Origin: JAGDMJ01 sp963809695
GTDB taxonomy: Bacteria > Bacteroidota > Ignavibacteria > UBA10030 > UBA6906
DNA length: 64,000 nucleotides
Assembly: GCA_963809695.1 (NCBI GenBank)
Contig: CAWEKI010000009.1
Span: forward strand, 248,001-312,000
Direction of reading: 5' to 3'
The position numbers and the translations under genes are program-made. Below are positions 55,015 through 64,000 of this stretch, piece by piece. The notes under the pieces were generated by a model. The model saw only the letters and a program-made list of their open reading frames with translations, searched no databases and was not told the DNA's origin. Each line of letters starts with the position of its first letter. The stretch's first letter is position 1.

Positions 55015-57459
55015 TCACTCCAGTGCTACCTCGACGTCAACAGCCTTCACACCATCCGCTGGTTTCGGAACAATGTTGCCGTCAATTGGATGTCCGTCCA
55101 TCGTGAGACGCGCCCGGTTTCCTTTTCCCTTCCTCTTGACCACGATATCATAGCGTACCCCCTGGAAGAACCGGGAAACGGAAAAGCCGTTCCAGGCAGC
55201 GGGAATCGCCGGGGCTATGCAGAGCCCTTCGTGCGTCGGGCGGACGCCAAGGATGAATTGCGTGATGGCGACATAATTCCAGGCAGCAGTTCCGGTAAGC
55301 CATGAATTCTTCGCCTCGCCGTGCGTCGGGGCATCCTTGCCCGCGATCATTTGCGCGTAGGCATATGGTTCGCAGCGGTGGAGATCGCTGATCTTCTCCC
55401 GGGCGGACGGGTTGATGCGCAGATAATAGTCGAGAGCCCGGTCTCCATTTCCCGCGAGCGCCTCCGCGATGATAACCCAGGGGTTGTTATGGCAGAAGAT
55501 CCCCGCGTTTTCCTTGTATCCCGGCGGGTACGATGAGATCTCGCCGAGATGGAGGTAGTATTTCGAATAGGCCGGCTGCTGCAGCATAATTCCATGCTTC
55601 GTGGCCAGGAGTGCGTTCACCGAATCGAGCGCCTTTCGCGCCAGCCCATCCTCCAGGCCAATTCCCGCAATGACGCAAAAGCCCTGGGGCTCGATGAAGA
55701 TCTTTCCTTCCTCGCATTCTTTCGATCCAACCTTGCGCCCGGAATCATCGTAGGCCCGGACGAACCAATCGCCATCCCAACCATGCTCCCGGACTGTCGC
55801 ATCCATCTGCCGGGCAGCCGCACGGTACTGCATTGCATCGGCGTGAAGCCCGCGCCGCTCAGCGATGTCGGCCAGCTCCCGTGCCGCCAGCACGAACATG
55901 CCCGCAATGAACACTGATTCAGCGACCTTGCCCTCCTTGTTCGTCGTGGTCTGAAAGGACTGGCCTGGAGTCTCCGAGAAGCAGTTCAAATTGAGGCAAT
56001 CATTCCAATCGGCCCGGCCGATGAGCGGCAGCTGGTGCGGCCCGAGACGGTCAAGCGTGTAGCGCAGGCTTCGCTCCAGATGAACGTAGAGCGGCGACTC
56101 GCTGCCCGGCTTGTTGTCATACGGCACTGGCGCATTAAGGATGCTCCAGTCTGCCGTCTCTTTCAGATAAGCCGCAACGCCAAGGATGAGCCAGAGCGGA
56201 TCGTCGTTGAAGTTGCCGCCGATATCATTGTTGCCTCGTTTGGTCAGAGGCTGGTACTGGTGATACGCTCCCCCGGTCTCCAATTGCGTGGAGGCAAGGT
56301 CAAGCACGCGCTCTCTGGCCCGTCCGGGGACCATGTGCACGAATCCAAGCAGGTCCTGATTGGAATCGCGGAATCCCAGCCCTCGTCCGATACCTGACTC
56401 ATAGAATGAGGCTGAGCGTGACATGTTGAACGTCGCCATGCATTGATAGGCATTCCAGATGTTCACCATGCGGTTCACGTGCCGGTCAGGAGTCTTCGCC
56501 TGGAACAGCCCGAGCAGCTGATCCCAGTAACGGCACAGCGAGGCGAAGGCCGCGTCCACTTCCACCGGCCTACGGTACCTGGCAATGACAGGCTTCACGG
56601 TCTGCTTGTTGATGGTCTGCGATTCCGGTGGATCGAATTTCTCCTCCCGGGCATTCTCATGATAGCCCAGGATAAAAACGACCTGTTTCGTCTCTCCCGG
56701 CTTCAGGTCAAGCTTGACATGGTGCGATCCAATCGGCGCCCATCCGTGCGCCACAGAGTCGAACGATCGCCCGCGGTCCACAGCAGCCGGGGCGTCCCAC
56801 CCACGGTACGGGCCCAGGAAAACGTCACGCTGCGTGTCAAAGCCTGCCAACCTCGCCGAACAGGCAAAATAAGAGAAATGGTCACGCCGTTCCCGATATT
56901 CTGTCTTGTGGTAGATCACACCATCATCCACCTCTACTTCGCCGGTGCTGAAATTGCGCTGGAAATTCGTCGCATCATCCTGCGCGTCCCAGAGACAGAA
57001 TTCAACGCTGGAAAAGAGGGACAACCGGGCTGGTCTCCGCCGCAGATTGGTGATGTTGCATCGCCAGAGTTCGAGGTTCTCCCCGAGCGGGACAAAGTAA
57101 AGCGTTTCGGCCTTGATGTGATTGTACGTCGATCCAATGATGCTGTACCCCATACCATGACGGCAGCTGTAGTTCTCCACGGCATGGCGCGTTGGTTGCC
57201 AGGAGGGAGACCAGAACTCGCCATTTGCATTGTCCCGCAAATAGATATATCGGCCGCCGACATCGAACGGGGCGTTATTGTACCGATAGCGGGTGAGGCG
57301 GCGAAGGCGCGCGTCGCGATAAAAGGAATATCCTCCGGCCGTGTTGGAAATGATTCCGAAGTACGCCTCGCATCCCAGATAATTGATCCAGGGAAGCGGC
57401 GTATCCGGCCTGGTGATCACATACTCGCGTTGCTTGTCGTCAAAGGAGCCGTAGGTCAT
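55015..57459 (-). CDS. Family 94 glycoside phosphorylase (cellobiose phosphorylase-like)
   Basis: About 814 residues from ATG 57459 (MTYGSFDDKQREYVITRPDT), the usual family start; GTG 57471 would add four residues. GH94 enzymes split beta-glucosides with phosphate to give glucose 1-phosphate plus sugar. Features include INYLGCEAYFGIISNTAGGY, catalytic Asp365 in LGFRDSNQD, and the phosphate-site region THGEAKNSWLTGTA. Cytoplasmic, no signal peptide. It is probably cellobiose, cellodextrin or related specificity. Its gene lies between GH38 and GH2 in one operon with a sodium symporter. Confidence 0.93.
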   Translation of the reverse strand: MTYGSFDDKQREYVITRPDTPLPWINYLGCEAYFGIISNTAGGYSFYRDARLRRLTRYRYNNAPFDVGGRYIYLRDNANGEFWSPSWQPTRHAVENYSCRHGMGYSIIGSTYNHIKAETLYFVPLGENLELWRCNITNLRRRPARLSLFSSVEFCLWDAQDDATNFQRNFSTGEVEVDDGVIYHKTEYRERRDHFSYFACSARLAGFDTQRDVFLGPYRGWDAPAAVDRGRSFDSVAHGWAPIGSHHVKLDLKPGETKQVVFILGYHENAREEKFDPPESQTINKQTVKPVIARYRRPVEVDAAFASLCRYWDQLLGLFQAKTPDRHVNRMVNIWNAYQCMATFNMSRSASFYESGIGRGLGFRDSNQDLLGFVHMVPGRARERVLDLASTQLETGGAYHQYQPLTKRGNNDIGGNFNDDPLWLILGVAAYLKETADWSILNAPVPYDNKPGSESPLYVHLERSLRYTLDRLGPHQLPLIGRADWNDCLNLNCFSETPGQSFQTTTNKEGKVAESVFIAGMFVLAARELADIAERRGLHADAMQYRAAARQMDATVREHGWDGDWFVRAYDDSGRKVGSKECEEGKIFIEPQGFCVIAGIGLEDGLARKALDSVNALLATKHGIMLQQPAYSKYYLHLGEISSYPPGYKENAGIFCHNNPWVIIAEALAGNGDRALDYYLRINPSAREKISDLHRCEPYAYAQMIAGKDAPTHGEAKNSWLTGTAAWNYVAITQFILGVRPTHEGLCIAPAIPAAWNGFSVSRFFQGVRYDIVVKRKGKGNRARLTMDGHPIDGNIVPKPADGVKAVDVEVALE

Positions 57460-57564
57460 GGTCTTTCTCACTAGTGTGGATAAGTTCGTTCTATGTACAA
57501 TATCATCCCTCTGTGGCCCTTTGAGACCTCCGTGCCCTTTGTGTTTGTCCTGTCCTGAGCTATC

Positions 57565-59979
57565 CTATTCTTCTTCAATCATCTCCACTTCTCTCCACTT
57601 CCCGTTTCTCCCACACCGTATCGTCTTGATCTCAAATGGCTCGAACTCCAGCTTCATGGACATTGCCGGCTTTGTCATTCGAACCTCACCAACAGTCTTC
57701 TCCCCCACCGTTTCTTGAAACCGCAGAATGAGCGCCTTGCCATCCCATGACTGCTTGCAGGCAAGAAGCCTGACGGCCCGAGAATGCACCGTCAGCAACT
57801 CCTCCACCGAGGGCGTCCTTTCTCCTATCGGAAAATGCGCAAGCACATACGGCGGGGCGCTGATCCAATCAGCCAGCCCGGTCACGGCTTCCCGAAGTTC
57901 AGGCAAATTGCCTGTCATCAGCAGCAGCCGCATTTCGTGCACGCCCTGATCCATCACGGTCTGACGGCGAGCGTGTTCCAGCGGGAAGGTGCGCTCATAG
58001 CAATAGAGCGGGCTTCTGAGCAACGAAATTCGAACGTCCCCGTCCTTCACATCGAATCCATACTGCCCGCTGTTCACAATTGCGAGAGCGGGTTGAGATC
58101 CAGACGCATCCCCATGGATGATCATCCAACGTCCCTGGAGATGTTCCTGGCCGTCCGCGGGTCTGCTGATCGTACCGCCCGGAGCCTCGCAGAGAACGCG
58201 AGAATACATAAACACCGTTGGGATTGAAAGCTTCAGCCGCTTCCTCCACTCATTCCACTGAATACGAAGCCGGAGTTCCAGGAAAGGGAAGGCTGAATAG
58301 GCGATGGTCCGGAGGTTCATCGTGCTCTTGCCATATTCGAACAGCGCATCTGTGATTTTCCGGACAGAGCCCTCTTCGGCATTTCTGAAAGAGCCAGGCA
58401 CGGCCGAAAACGCTCCCAGTACGTTGCGGTAACTCCATTCCTCCATCCCCCACGAGTCGGCCAGGTCCTCAACGACAAGCGGCAGCAGGCCTTTGCCTGA
58501 GAGGATCTCTTCTCCGCCGGCGCTCTTCAGGCTCGTAAGTAGTCCTGATGTGGAATCCAGCGTATGAGGCACCTGGGGAGAGAGCCGAGCGATCGTCGGA
58601 GACCCCGCATGCATCTCGACGCGGTAGTGTGCCGCTCCGACTGCTGGAAGCGAAGCGTTGAAACTCAGCTTCCGTCTCCATGAATCCACCAGAAGCAGGG
58701 AATCGGGAGCCTCCTCCTGGACAGGAATTTCATTCCCGTCCAGCGTGAACAGGCGTGTGTGCCACGTCCCCTCGAATTTCGGGACATGGTCGATCATGTA
58801 TTCAAACTCCAGAGGGACATCAGGTGCCGAGGGGTTCATGTTCAATACGGTCACCGGGATCTGCAGTGAGAGCGGCTGGCCCGGCGAGAACCCGCCAACG
58901 GCCCCAAGCCGCAGGCGGCGTGTTGTTTCGGAAGACCGCCCGTAGAGATCCATCGCGTCGAGCTCAGCCGGCTCAATCGATGAGCCAGGGAGGATGTCGT
59001 GGAAGTCATTGAAGAGATGATCGCGCCAGGCGTCCGCGAACGCTTCAACAGGGTACGGATGATCGTGCAGCCACCATGCAGCCGACAGGACACCCTCGGT
59101 TTGCACGAGCTCGCCGAGGTTGCGCTGCATCCTTCGTTTCAGCCGGGACATGGAAGTGTAACAGCCCGTGAAGACTCGCTGAAGATCTCCCGAGAACACC
59201 GGGACCTCTGCCAGGATGGGACGTACCGCATCATAGAAGAGCTCAGTGGAGCTGTGGACGATCTGGACACGGCGCTCGCCTTCTATAAGTTCCTGGATCT
59301 GCTCCAACTCCTTTCGGGTCGCACCGCCCCCATGGTCGCCGAGCCCCCAGAAGACCGGCGTGTCGTGACCGTTCTTCAAGGCAAGTTCGACCCCGGCGCG
59401 AATACGATCCACCGCTTTGTTGTGAAACGTGTTATACGCGGGAAAAGGTATCCGATAGACGGCAATTTCGGAGCCGTCCACCCCCCTCCACCTGTAAAGA
59501 TCGGAGGGCAAGGGGAGATCCTTTCGCTCTGGCCGCATGTGAATATACATCTTGTACCCGGCTTTCACGAGGATCTGGGGAAGCCCCCCGCTATGACCGA
59601 ACGAATCTACATTGTATGCCACGATCGGTCGAACACCAAAATGCTCCGAGAAGAACCGTCGGCCTCCCGCAATATGGCGGATGAGGGCTTCGCAGCCCGG
59701 GATATTCACGTCGGGCTGCAGGTCCCATCCGCCGGCAATGCACCACCGCCCCTCCGCGACTAACCTGCGGATCTCCTCAAACAACGAGGGGGCATGCTCC
59801 TTCACCCAGCGGTACAGGATCGCCTCATTGTGATTGAAGACAAAACCGGGAAATTCTCTGAGCAGCCGTGCGGCGATGCCGAACGTCGTGATGGCCTCCG
59901 CGGCTCCTTCCTCCCACCGCCATTGCCAGACCGGGTCCAGGTGCGCGTTGCAGATCAGGTGAACAACAGGCTTCTTCAT
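57565..59979 (-). CDS. Family 38 alpha-mannosidase
   Basis: An 804-residue cytoplasmic-type enzyme. The zinc ligands are in the N-terminal CNAHLDPVWQW and the nucleophile Asp lies in AYNVDSFGHSGGLPQIL. A middle helical domain (GAGGATRKELEQ-like GDHGGGATRKELEQIQEL) and a C-terminal beta-rich domain follow. It removes alpha-mannose residues from oligosaccharides. Start ATG 59979 overlaps the symporter stop (ATGA). It is 93 nt upstream of GH94 and in the same operon. Confidence 0.93.
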   Translation of the reverse strand: MKKPVVHLICNAHLDPVWQWRWEEGAAEAITTFGIAARLLREFPGFVFNHNEAILYRWVKEHAPSLFEEIRRLVAEGRWCIAGGWDLQPDVNIPGCEALIRHIAGGRRFFSEHFGVRPIVAYNVDSFGHSGGLPQILVKAGYKMYIHMRPERKDLPLPSDLYRWRGVDGSEIAVYRIPFPAYNTFHNKAVDRIRAGVELALKNGHDTPVFWGLGDHGGGATRKELEQIQELIEGERRVQIVHSSTELFYDAVRPILAEVPVFSGDLQRVFTGCYTSMSRLKRRMQRNLGELVQTEGVLSAAWWLHDHPYPVEAFADAWRDHLFNDFHDILPGSSIEPAELDAMDLYGRSSETTRRLRLGAVGGFSPGQPLSLQIPVTVLNMNPSAPDVPLEFEYMIDHVPKFEGTWHTRLFTLDGNEIPVQEEAPDSLLLVDSWRRKLSFNASLPAVGAAHYRVEMHAGSPTIARLSPQVPHTLDSTSGLLTSLKSAGGEEILSGKGLLPLVVEDLADSWGMEEWSYRNVLGAFSAVPGSFRNAEEGSVRKITDALFEYGKSTMNLRTIAYSAFPFLELRLRIQWNEWRKRLKLSIPTVFMYSRVLCEAPGGTISRPADGQEHLQGRWMIIHGDASGSQPALAIVNSGQYGFDVKDGDVRISLLRSPLYCYERTFPLEHARRQTVMDQGVHEMRLLLMTGNLPELREAVTGLADWISAPPYVLAHFPIGERTPSVEELLTVHSRAVRLLACKQSWDGKALILRFQETVGEKTVGEVRMTKPAMSMKLEFEPFEIKTIRCGRNGKWREVEMIEEE

Positions 59980-61817
59980 GATCCACCCTCGTGATCCGGT
60001 CGTCGTTCCGTGACTTCGGCAAAAGTCAGTGGTTCAGGAGATGGGCCTGGCGTCATGCTTTGCTCATCCTTGGACGGAAGGTGTTTATACCAGGTCTTGT
60101 AGAGAACCGCCATCGTCATGAGGAGCAAAACGATCCACACGACCACATTGGACCAGTCCTTCAGGAACATGTACAAGGGGATGACGCCCAGGCAGAATTG
60201 GAAGAACGCTGCGATCACCGAGTTTAGGATATCGAATGCCGGTTCAGGATCTTTGGCGGGAACGAGCCCGCGGCGGACCGCTTCGAGACGTACCGGCCCC
60301 CAGAAACCGAACGGACGGACTTTCGCGTAGAACCGGACCAGTGTCTCCATGTCGGATGGCTCCGTGAGCAGCGTGATGACCACTGTAGCAGCAAACGAAG
60401 CGCCCATCAGAAACATGATTGCCCAGTACAGCGGCAAGTCGTTCAGGAACAGTTTATGGATGACGACAATTCCGGTCGAAGCAACCATGCTCCAGACAAA
60501 GCCACGGGCATTGAAACGCCACCAATGCCACCGCATGGCTGCCGGCACCATGATCATGGTAAGCATCACATACAGCAGCAATTCCCAGGCGGAGACGATT
60601 TGTTCATACATGAAACTCAACGCGAAACCGAGTATCATGACGACCGAAGACGCGACCATGCCGAGGCGGACAAGAGATTGCTCCGGCATGTTCTTCGCGA
60701 AATAGCGCTTCAGGAAATCGTTCAGCACGACGTTGCTGGTGACATTGATGATGGCACTCAGCGTTGACATGAGCGCCGCAAGGAGCACCGCCATGAAAAG
60801 TCCTGAAATGCCGATTGGCAGGTTCCGCACGACAATGGGCATGATTCGCTCGGCATCGAAACTTTCCGTCGTTCCCATATAGTGGATTCCGAAGGCAAGG
60901 AACGATCCGGCGAGCAGCCATCGAACCGTATGTCCGAGCGTCCAGGCGCCGGCCGCAAGGGAAGCCTCGCGCGTGTTCTTCGTGGTCAGAAAGAATGTGA
61001 AGTCCCAGCCAAGTGGCCCCGCCAGCAATTTAAAAAACATCCAGACAATGCTGGCGAGAATGAATGGCCCGAACGGGAAGTACTGGTGATATGTTGCAGG
61101 AGCCTGCCTGAGGTACTCAGGCCACAGCGTGGCCGTTGGCATGAGCGAGCCCCACTCAGGCGTTCGCGCCGCAAGCGCCGGAAGCCCATCCGGCAAATAG
61201 AGCGCGGCAATGCTCAACCCTACAGCGCCGAGGATGATCAGAACCGTCTGGAAGATATCGGTCCAGACCACGCCGAAGAACCCTCCGAATGTGACATAGA
61301 TGCCAACGGCCACAAAAAGAATAGAGGTGGACGCCCAGCGCGGCAGTGGCACGAATTCCTCGGCAAACTTGCCGGTGCCGACCGCCACATACATCAACGT
61401 GAGGATCATAGAAAGAAGGACGAAACCTGCCACGGCGAGTCGGAGGATGTCTGTATCCCTGGTATCGCCAAACCGGGTCACGTTCCATTCGGCCGGTGTC
61501 ATCACGCCGGACCGCCTGATGTATTTTGCCTGATAGGACATGTAGATCGCCATCATGAAAAAGCCCCAGCCGATATGGAGAACCCACATCGACTTGATGC
61601 CGAGGTAGTACATCAATCCGACGATGAGCATCGTCCCGCCAATGTCTGTGTAGCTGGAACAACCAGACAGGCCGATCATCCACCATGATGTTTGCCTCTC
61701 GGCGAGGTAGTAGGCGTCGAGTTTGCTCATTGCGCGCTTGCGGAAAAACAAACCGATCTGGATCGTCGCGAGCATGTAGACAATCACTATTACTGTATCA
61801 ACAGGATGTAGAGCCAT
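59976..61817 (-). CDS. Sodium:solute symporter (SSS family)
   Basis: A 613-residue membrane transporter from ATG 61817 (MALHPVDTVIVIVYMLATIQIG); upstream in-frame residues look like a spurious extension. About fourteen helices. LSGCSSYTDIGG in helix 1-2 and the ALMSTLSAIINVTSNVVLNDF segment are SSS landmarks for sodium binding and the core. Sugar uptake for the adjacent GH38, GH94 and GH2 enzymes is the natural role. First gene of the minus-strand glycan operon. Confidence 0.9.
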   Translation of the reverse strand: MALHPVDTVIVIVYMLATIQIGLFFRKRAMSKLDAYYLAERQTSWWMIGLSGCSSYTDIGGTMLIVGLMYYLGIKSMWVLHIGWGFFMMAIYMSYQAKYIRRSGVMTPAEWNVTRFGDTRDTDILRLAVAGFVLLSMILTLMYVAVGTGKFAEEFVPLPRWASTSILFVAVGIYVTFGGFFGVVWTDIFQTVLIILGAVGLSIAALYLPDGLPALAARTPEWGSLMPTATLWPEYLRQAPATYHQYFPFGPFILASIVWMFFKLLAGPLGWDFTFFLTTKNTREASLAAGAWTLGHTVRWLLAGSFLAFGIHYMGTTESFDAERIMPIVVRNLPIGISGLFMAVLLAALMSTLSAIINVTSNVVLNDFLKRYFAKNMPEQSLVRLGMVASSVVMILGFALSFMYEQIVSAWELLLYVMLTMIMVPAAMRWHWWRFNARGFVWSMVASTGIVVIHKLFLNDLPLYWAIMFLMGASFAATVVITLLTEPSDMETLVRFYAKVRPFGFWGPVRLEAVRRGLVPAKDPEPAFDILNSVIAAFFQFCLGVIPLYMFLKDWSNVVVWIVLLLMTMAVLYKTWYKHLPSKDEQSMTPGPSPEPLTFAEVTERRPDHEGGS

Positions 61818-62046
61818 GGGAAAGGGCCTGACGAGGATAGAGAGGACGGTGAGAACCAGTGTGAGGAATATACGGCAAAGGAAAGACAAAGGAAACAGGG
61901 CCCGCTTGCATTTGTCGCGTCTGCTCGGTACGTTGCATCAGGCCAGCAAGGTCGCCCCGCACGTACCCCACTCCTGGTGCCTTCCATCTCTCCCCCCGAG
62001 GCACGTGCCTTTCACATCCTTCTGCATAGTCGGAGGTTCGACTCCA

Positions 62047-64000
62047 ATGACCTTACATGCGAAGACTCTCGTGTTGGCGTTGGCGGCATCTGGCACGTTA
62101 TGCCTCGCCGGGAATGCAGGGAGGGGAAATGTACATGGCACAAACAAGGTGGCCACGATTGGCCACTATTCTACCTTCCTGATCAACAACATCTTCAACT
62201 CCTACGGCAACAACGGGGACGGCTCATACAACAGACTGAGCAGCGACAACCAGGGGTTCGAATTCCCCAAAGGGAGCGGCAAGCACACTGTCTTTGAAGA
62301 CGGCATCGTCTGGGGAGGTTTTCACAAGGGGCATAGCGCTCCCAAGGTAGGCGGTTCGGTCTACCGTCACGCTCTCCAACCCGGTCGTATTCTCACTCCC
62401 GGCGGGCCGACGGAAGCGGATTCCGCCATCGCTGATGACCCTTCGAAACCCGAATACCGGGTGTATCGGGTGCGACCGGATGTTTCTCCGACAATTCCGT
62501 TTGAATCTGTCCAGGCCTCTCTAGAGCAAGAAGCTACTTTGCTCCGCCGCTATGATGCCGGCGCATCGGCTCAGGCACTCTATGATGCGTACGTGAAAGA
62601 TTGGAACGAATGGCCAGGCAAAGGATCATCGACCGATCATTTGGGGCTCGCGCCCTTCAACGATCTCAACGGCGATGGCATCTACGAGCCTGCGGTGGAT
62701 ATCCCAGGGCGACCAGGTGCCGCTCAGACCCTCTACTATGTGGCGAACGATCTCAACTATAGTCTCACGAATATGCTCTCGGGCTCCCCGCCCATTGGTC
62801 TGGAGATGCATCATACGATCTGGGGATACAACACCGGAGGCGCACTCGACAACACCATTTTTGCGAGCACAATTCTCATCAACAAAAGTGGCGCTCCCGT
62901 TGACAGCATGTTCCTGGTGCAATGGGCCGATCCCGATGTTGGCGATGCAGGAGACGACTTCGTCGGCTGTGATACATCGCGGAATGTTGGTTTCGCGTAT
63001 AATGGCCTGGCTTCTGATCATACCTATGGGACTGCAGTCCCCGCCGTGGGGTTTGAGTTGCTGCAAGGCCCCATCGTTCCAAGTCCGGGGGATTCCGCAA
63101 TATTCCTTATGGCCAGCCGATATGGCTACAGAAATTTGCCCATGACAGCGTTTAATTTTTTTTCGGCGGGTTCTCCATGTTACTTCGATCCGATACAAGG
63201 GCCCGGGGGCGCCCTGGAATGGTATAATTTGATGAACGGTCTAGACAAATGCAGCGGAACTTCCTACCTGAATTCTCTAACGGGGCAACCAACGAAATTC
63301 GTCTTTGACGGAGATCCGGTCATGGGGCTGGGATGGATCGACGGAATGATTGGCTATCCACCAACAACCCTTCCACCCACGGATCGCCGCCTTTGCGTTG
63401 TCACGGGTCCGTTCATCATGGCAAATGGCGATACCCAGGAAGTAGTGGTTGCCAACATCGCTGGGCTCGGTGCAGATCACCTCTCCAGCATCGCAGTACT
63501 TAAGAGTTATGCGGATGCTGTTCGGTCAATGTTCCCTTCTCTTTTGCACAACTCTCCTCCTTTGGGTTCAGCCTTAGTCGGCTACCCTTCACCCGATAGC
63601 GCTCGCGTGACATTCGCCTTCGATACAAGGAACAATGCCGGACCAATAGAGTCAGTCTCGGGAGAGCTGAAAGACTCTTCAGGAACGTTGATCGAGAGTG
63701 TCGGATTTTTCGATGATGGAACGCACGGGGATTCGATTGCAGCCGATCGTATATTCACAAATGCTGTCACAATGCAGAGATCCCTCAGGCCAATCGTCCT
63801 TGATGTCTACACACTCTCTTCTGACGGCAGAAGTGGAACGTGGCCTGCGCTCCTTTCAGCAATCACCGTGGCGGGACCGGTGACAATCCACGGACTGACG
63901 ATCTTCTCCGACAATATTAATAACGACGGGGAGGCCAATCCCGGCGAGAACGTCCGCTTCGGCGTTACCACAGTAAACGGAACGGCGTTCCCTCTCGCGC
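62047..64000 (+). CDS. Secreted surface protein, intact paralogue of the gene at 2991 (3' end beyond window)
   Basis: An open frame from ATG 62047 (GGAGG 10 nt upstream) to the window end, 651 codons without a stop. Signal peptide: LVLALAASGTLCLAGNAG. The body repeats the landmarks of the broken gene: EFPKGSGKHTVFEDGIVWGG, YRVYRVRPDVSP, DWNEWPG, DLNGDGIYEPAVDIPGRPGA, GLEMHHTIWGYNTGGALDNT, WADPDVGDAGDDFVGCD, NLPMTAFNFF, MANGDTQEVVVANIAG. DLNGDGIYEP resembles a dockerin/calcium loop. A Por-type sorting domain would be expected past the edge. Because it lacks frameshifts, it shows what the 2991 gene should encode. Confidence 0.85.
   Translation, partial: MTLHAKTLVLALAASGTLCLAGNAGRGNVHGTNKVATIGHYSTFLINNIFNSYGNNGDGSYNRLSSDNQGFEFPKGSGKHTVFEDGIVWGGFHKGHSAPKVGGSVYRHALQPGRILTPGGPTEADSAIADDPSKPEYRVYRVRPDVSPTIPFESVQASLEQEATLLRRYDAGASAQALYDAYVKDWNEWPGKGSSTDHLGLAPFNDLNGDGIYEPAVDIPGRPGAAQTLYYVANDLNYSLTNMLSGSPPIGLEMHHTIWGYNTGGALDNTIFASTILINKSGAPVDSMFLVQWADPDVGDAGDDFVGCDTSRNVGFAYNGLASDHTYGTAVPAVGFELLQGPIVPSPGDSAIFLMASRYGYRNLPMTAFNFFSAGSPCYFDPIQGPGGALEWYNLMNGLDKCSGTSYLNSLTGQPTKFVFDGDPVMGLGWIDGMIGYPPTTLPPTDRRLCVVTGPFIMANGDTQEVVVANIAGLGADHLSSIAVLKSYADAVRSMFPSLLHNSPPLGSALVGYPSPDSARVTFAFDTRNNAGPIESVSGELKDSSGTLIESVGFFDDGTHGDSIAADRIFTNAVTMQRSLRPIVLDVYTLSSDGRSGTWPALLSAITVAGPVTIHGLTIFSDNINNDGEANPGENVRFGVTTVNGTAFPLA

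Noticed and set aside
56443..57474. 343-codon plus-strand open frame
   Set aside because: It is antisense to the GH94 gene with intact catalytic motifs; no domain is visible.
58999..59763. 254-codon plus-strand open frame
   Set aside because: It lies opposite the GH38 gene and shows no recognisable fold.
1..64000. tRNA, rRNA, CRISPR, integrase or transposase genes
   Set aside because: No cloverleaf, repeat-spacer array or transposase motif was seen on reading either strand, though short tRNA-like structures could be missed by eye.

Overview
The window is a moderately GC-rich bacterial chromosome segment that reads like a member of the Bacteroidota/Chlorobiota/FCB group, with Ignavibacteria-like gene content. 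The clues are a TonB-dependent receptor with a carboxypeptidase-like N-terminal domain, type IX secretion (T9SS)-style C-terminal sorting domains, a PorV/PorQ-family outer-membrane protein, promoter-like sites of the TTG-N20-TAnnTTTG kind, and several large Ser/Thr kinase-TPR proteins. This placement rests on gene content alone and is an inference.

Layout. (1) 1-7.3 kb: outer-membrane/secretion cluster with a TonB receptor, a frameshifted surface protein and a frameshifted PorV-like protein. An intact paralogue of the surface protein runs off the window end (62.0-64.0 kb). (2) 7.3-19.0 kb: three of four paralogous kinase-FlgO/CsgG-like-TPR proteins (K1-K3). K1 and K2 form a tandem duplicate, and each is preceded by a leader ORF, two hairpins and an inverted-repeat element. 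Between K2 and K3 lie a sigma-54 activator and a small secreted protein. (3) 19.0-22.5 kb: a small RiPP-leader-like protein translationally coupled to a class I isoprenoid-synthase-like protein, then a membrane-anchored GH1 and a DUF3267-like membrane zincin. (4) 22.5-30.6 kb: a secreted TIM-barrel-like protein, a nucleoside-hydrolase-like protein, a polyamine operon (agmatinase, deoxyhypusine synthase homologue, PLP decarboxylase) and a DUF4153 membrane protein. (5) 30.6-34.8 kb: a T9SS gene remnant, kinase K4 and a small orphan gene. (6) 35.0-42.4 kb: a glycyl radical enzyme with an unusual active-site sequence, its activase, a UroD-like methyltransferase and an ABC sugar-type importer lacking its ATPase. 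(7) 42.5-48.9 kb: an RND efflux operon (TolC, adaptor, pump, YncE-like propeller) with 4-nt overlaps throughout. (8) 49.5-52.9 kb: a receiver-PAS-PAS histidine kinase, a sugar epimerase-like protein and a DUF4404 protein. (9) 52.9-61.8 kb: a minus-strand glycan-use locus (sodium symporter, GH38, GH94, GH2).

Single-base frameshifts interrupt seven genes in the first 28 kb (surface protein, PorV-like, K1, K3, decarboxylase, DHS homologue). Many sit in homopolymers and each is healed by one base, so sequencing error is a serious alternative to decay. From 28 to 64 kb the large genes are intact.

The most interesting candidates for something undescribed are the kinase leader-ORF/double-hairpin unit, the RiPP-leader-like protein coupled to an isoprenoid synthase, and the glycyl radical enzyme locus. 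No tRNA, rRNA, CRISPR array, transposase or phage gene was recognised.
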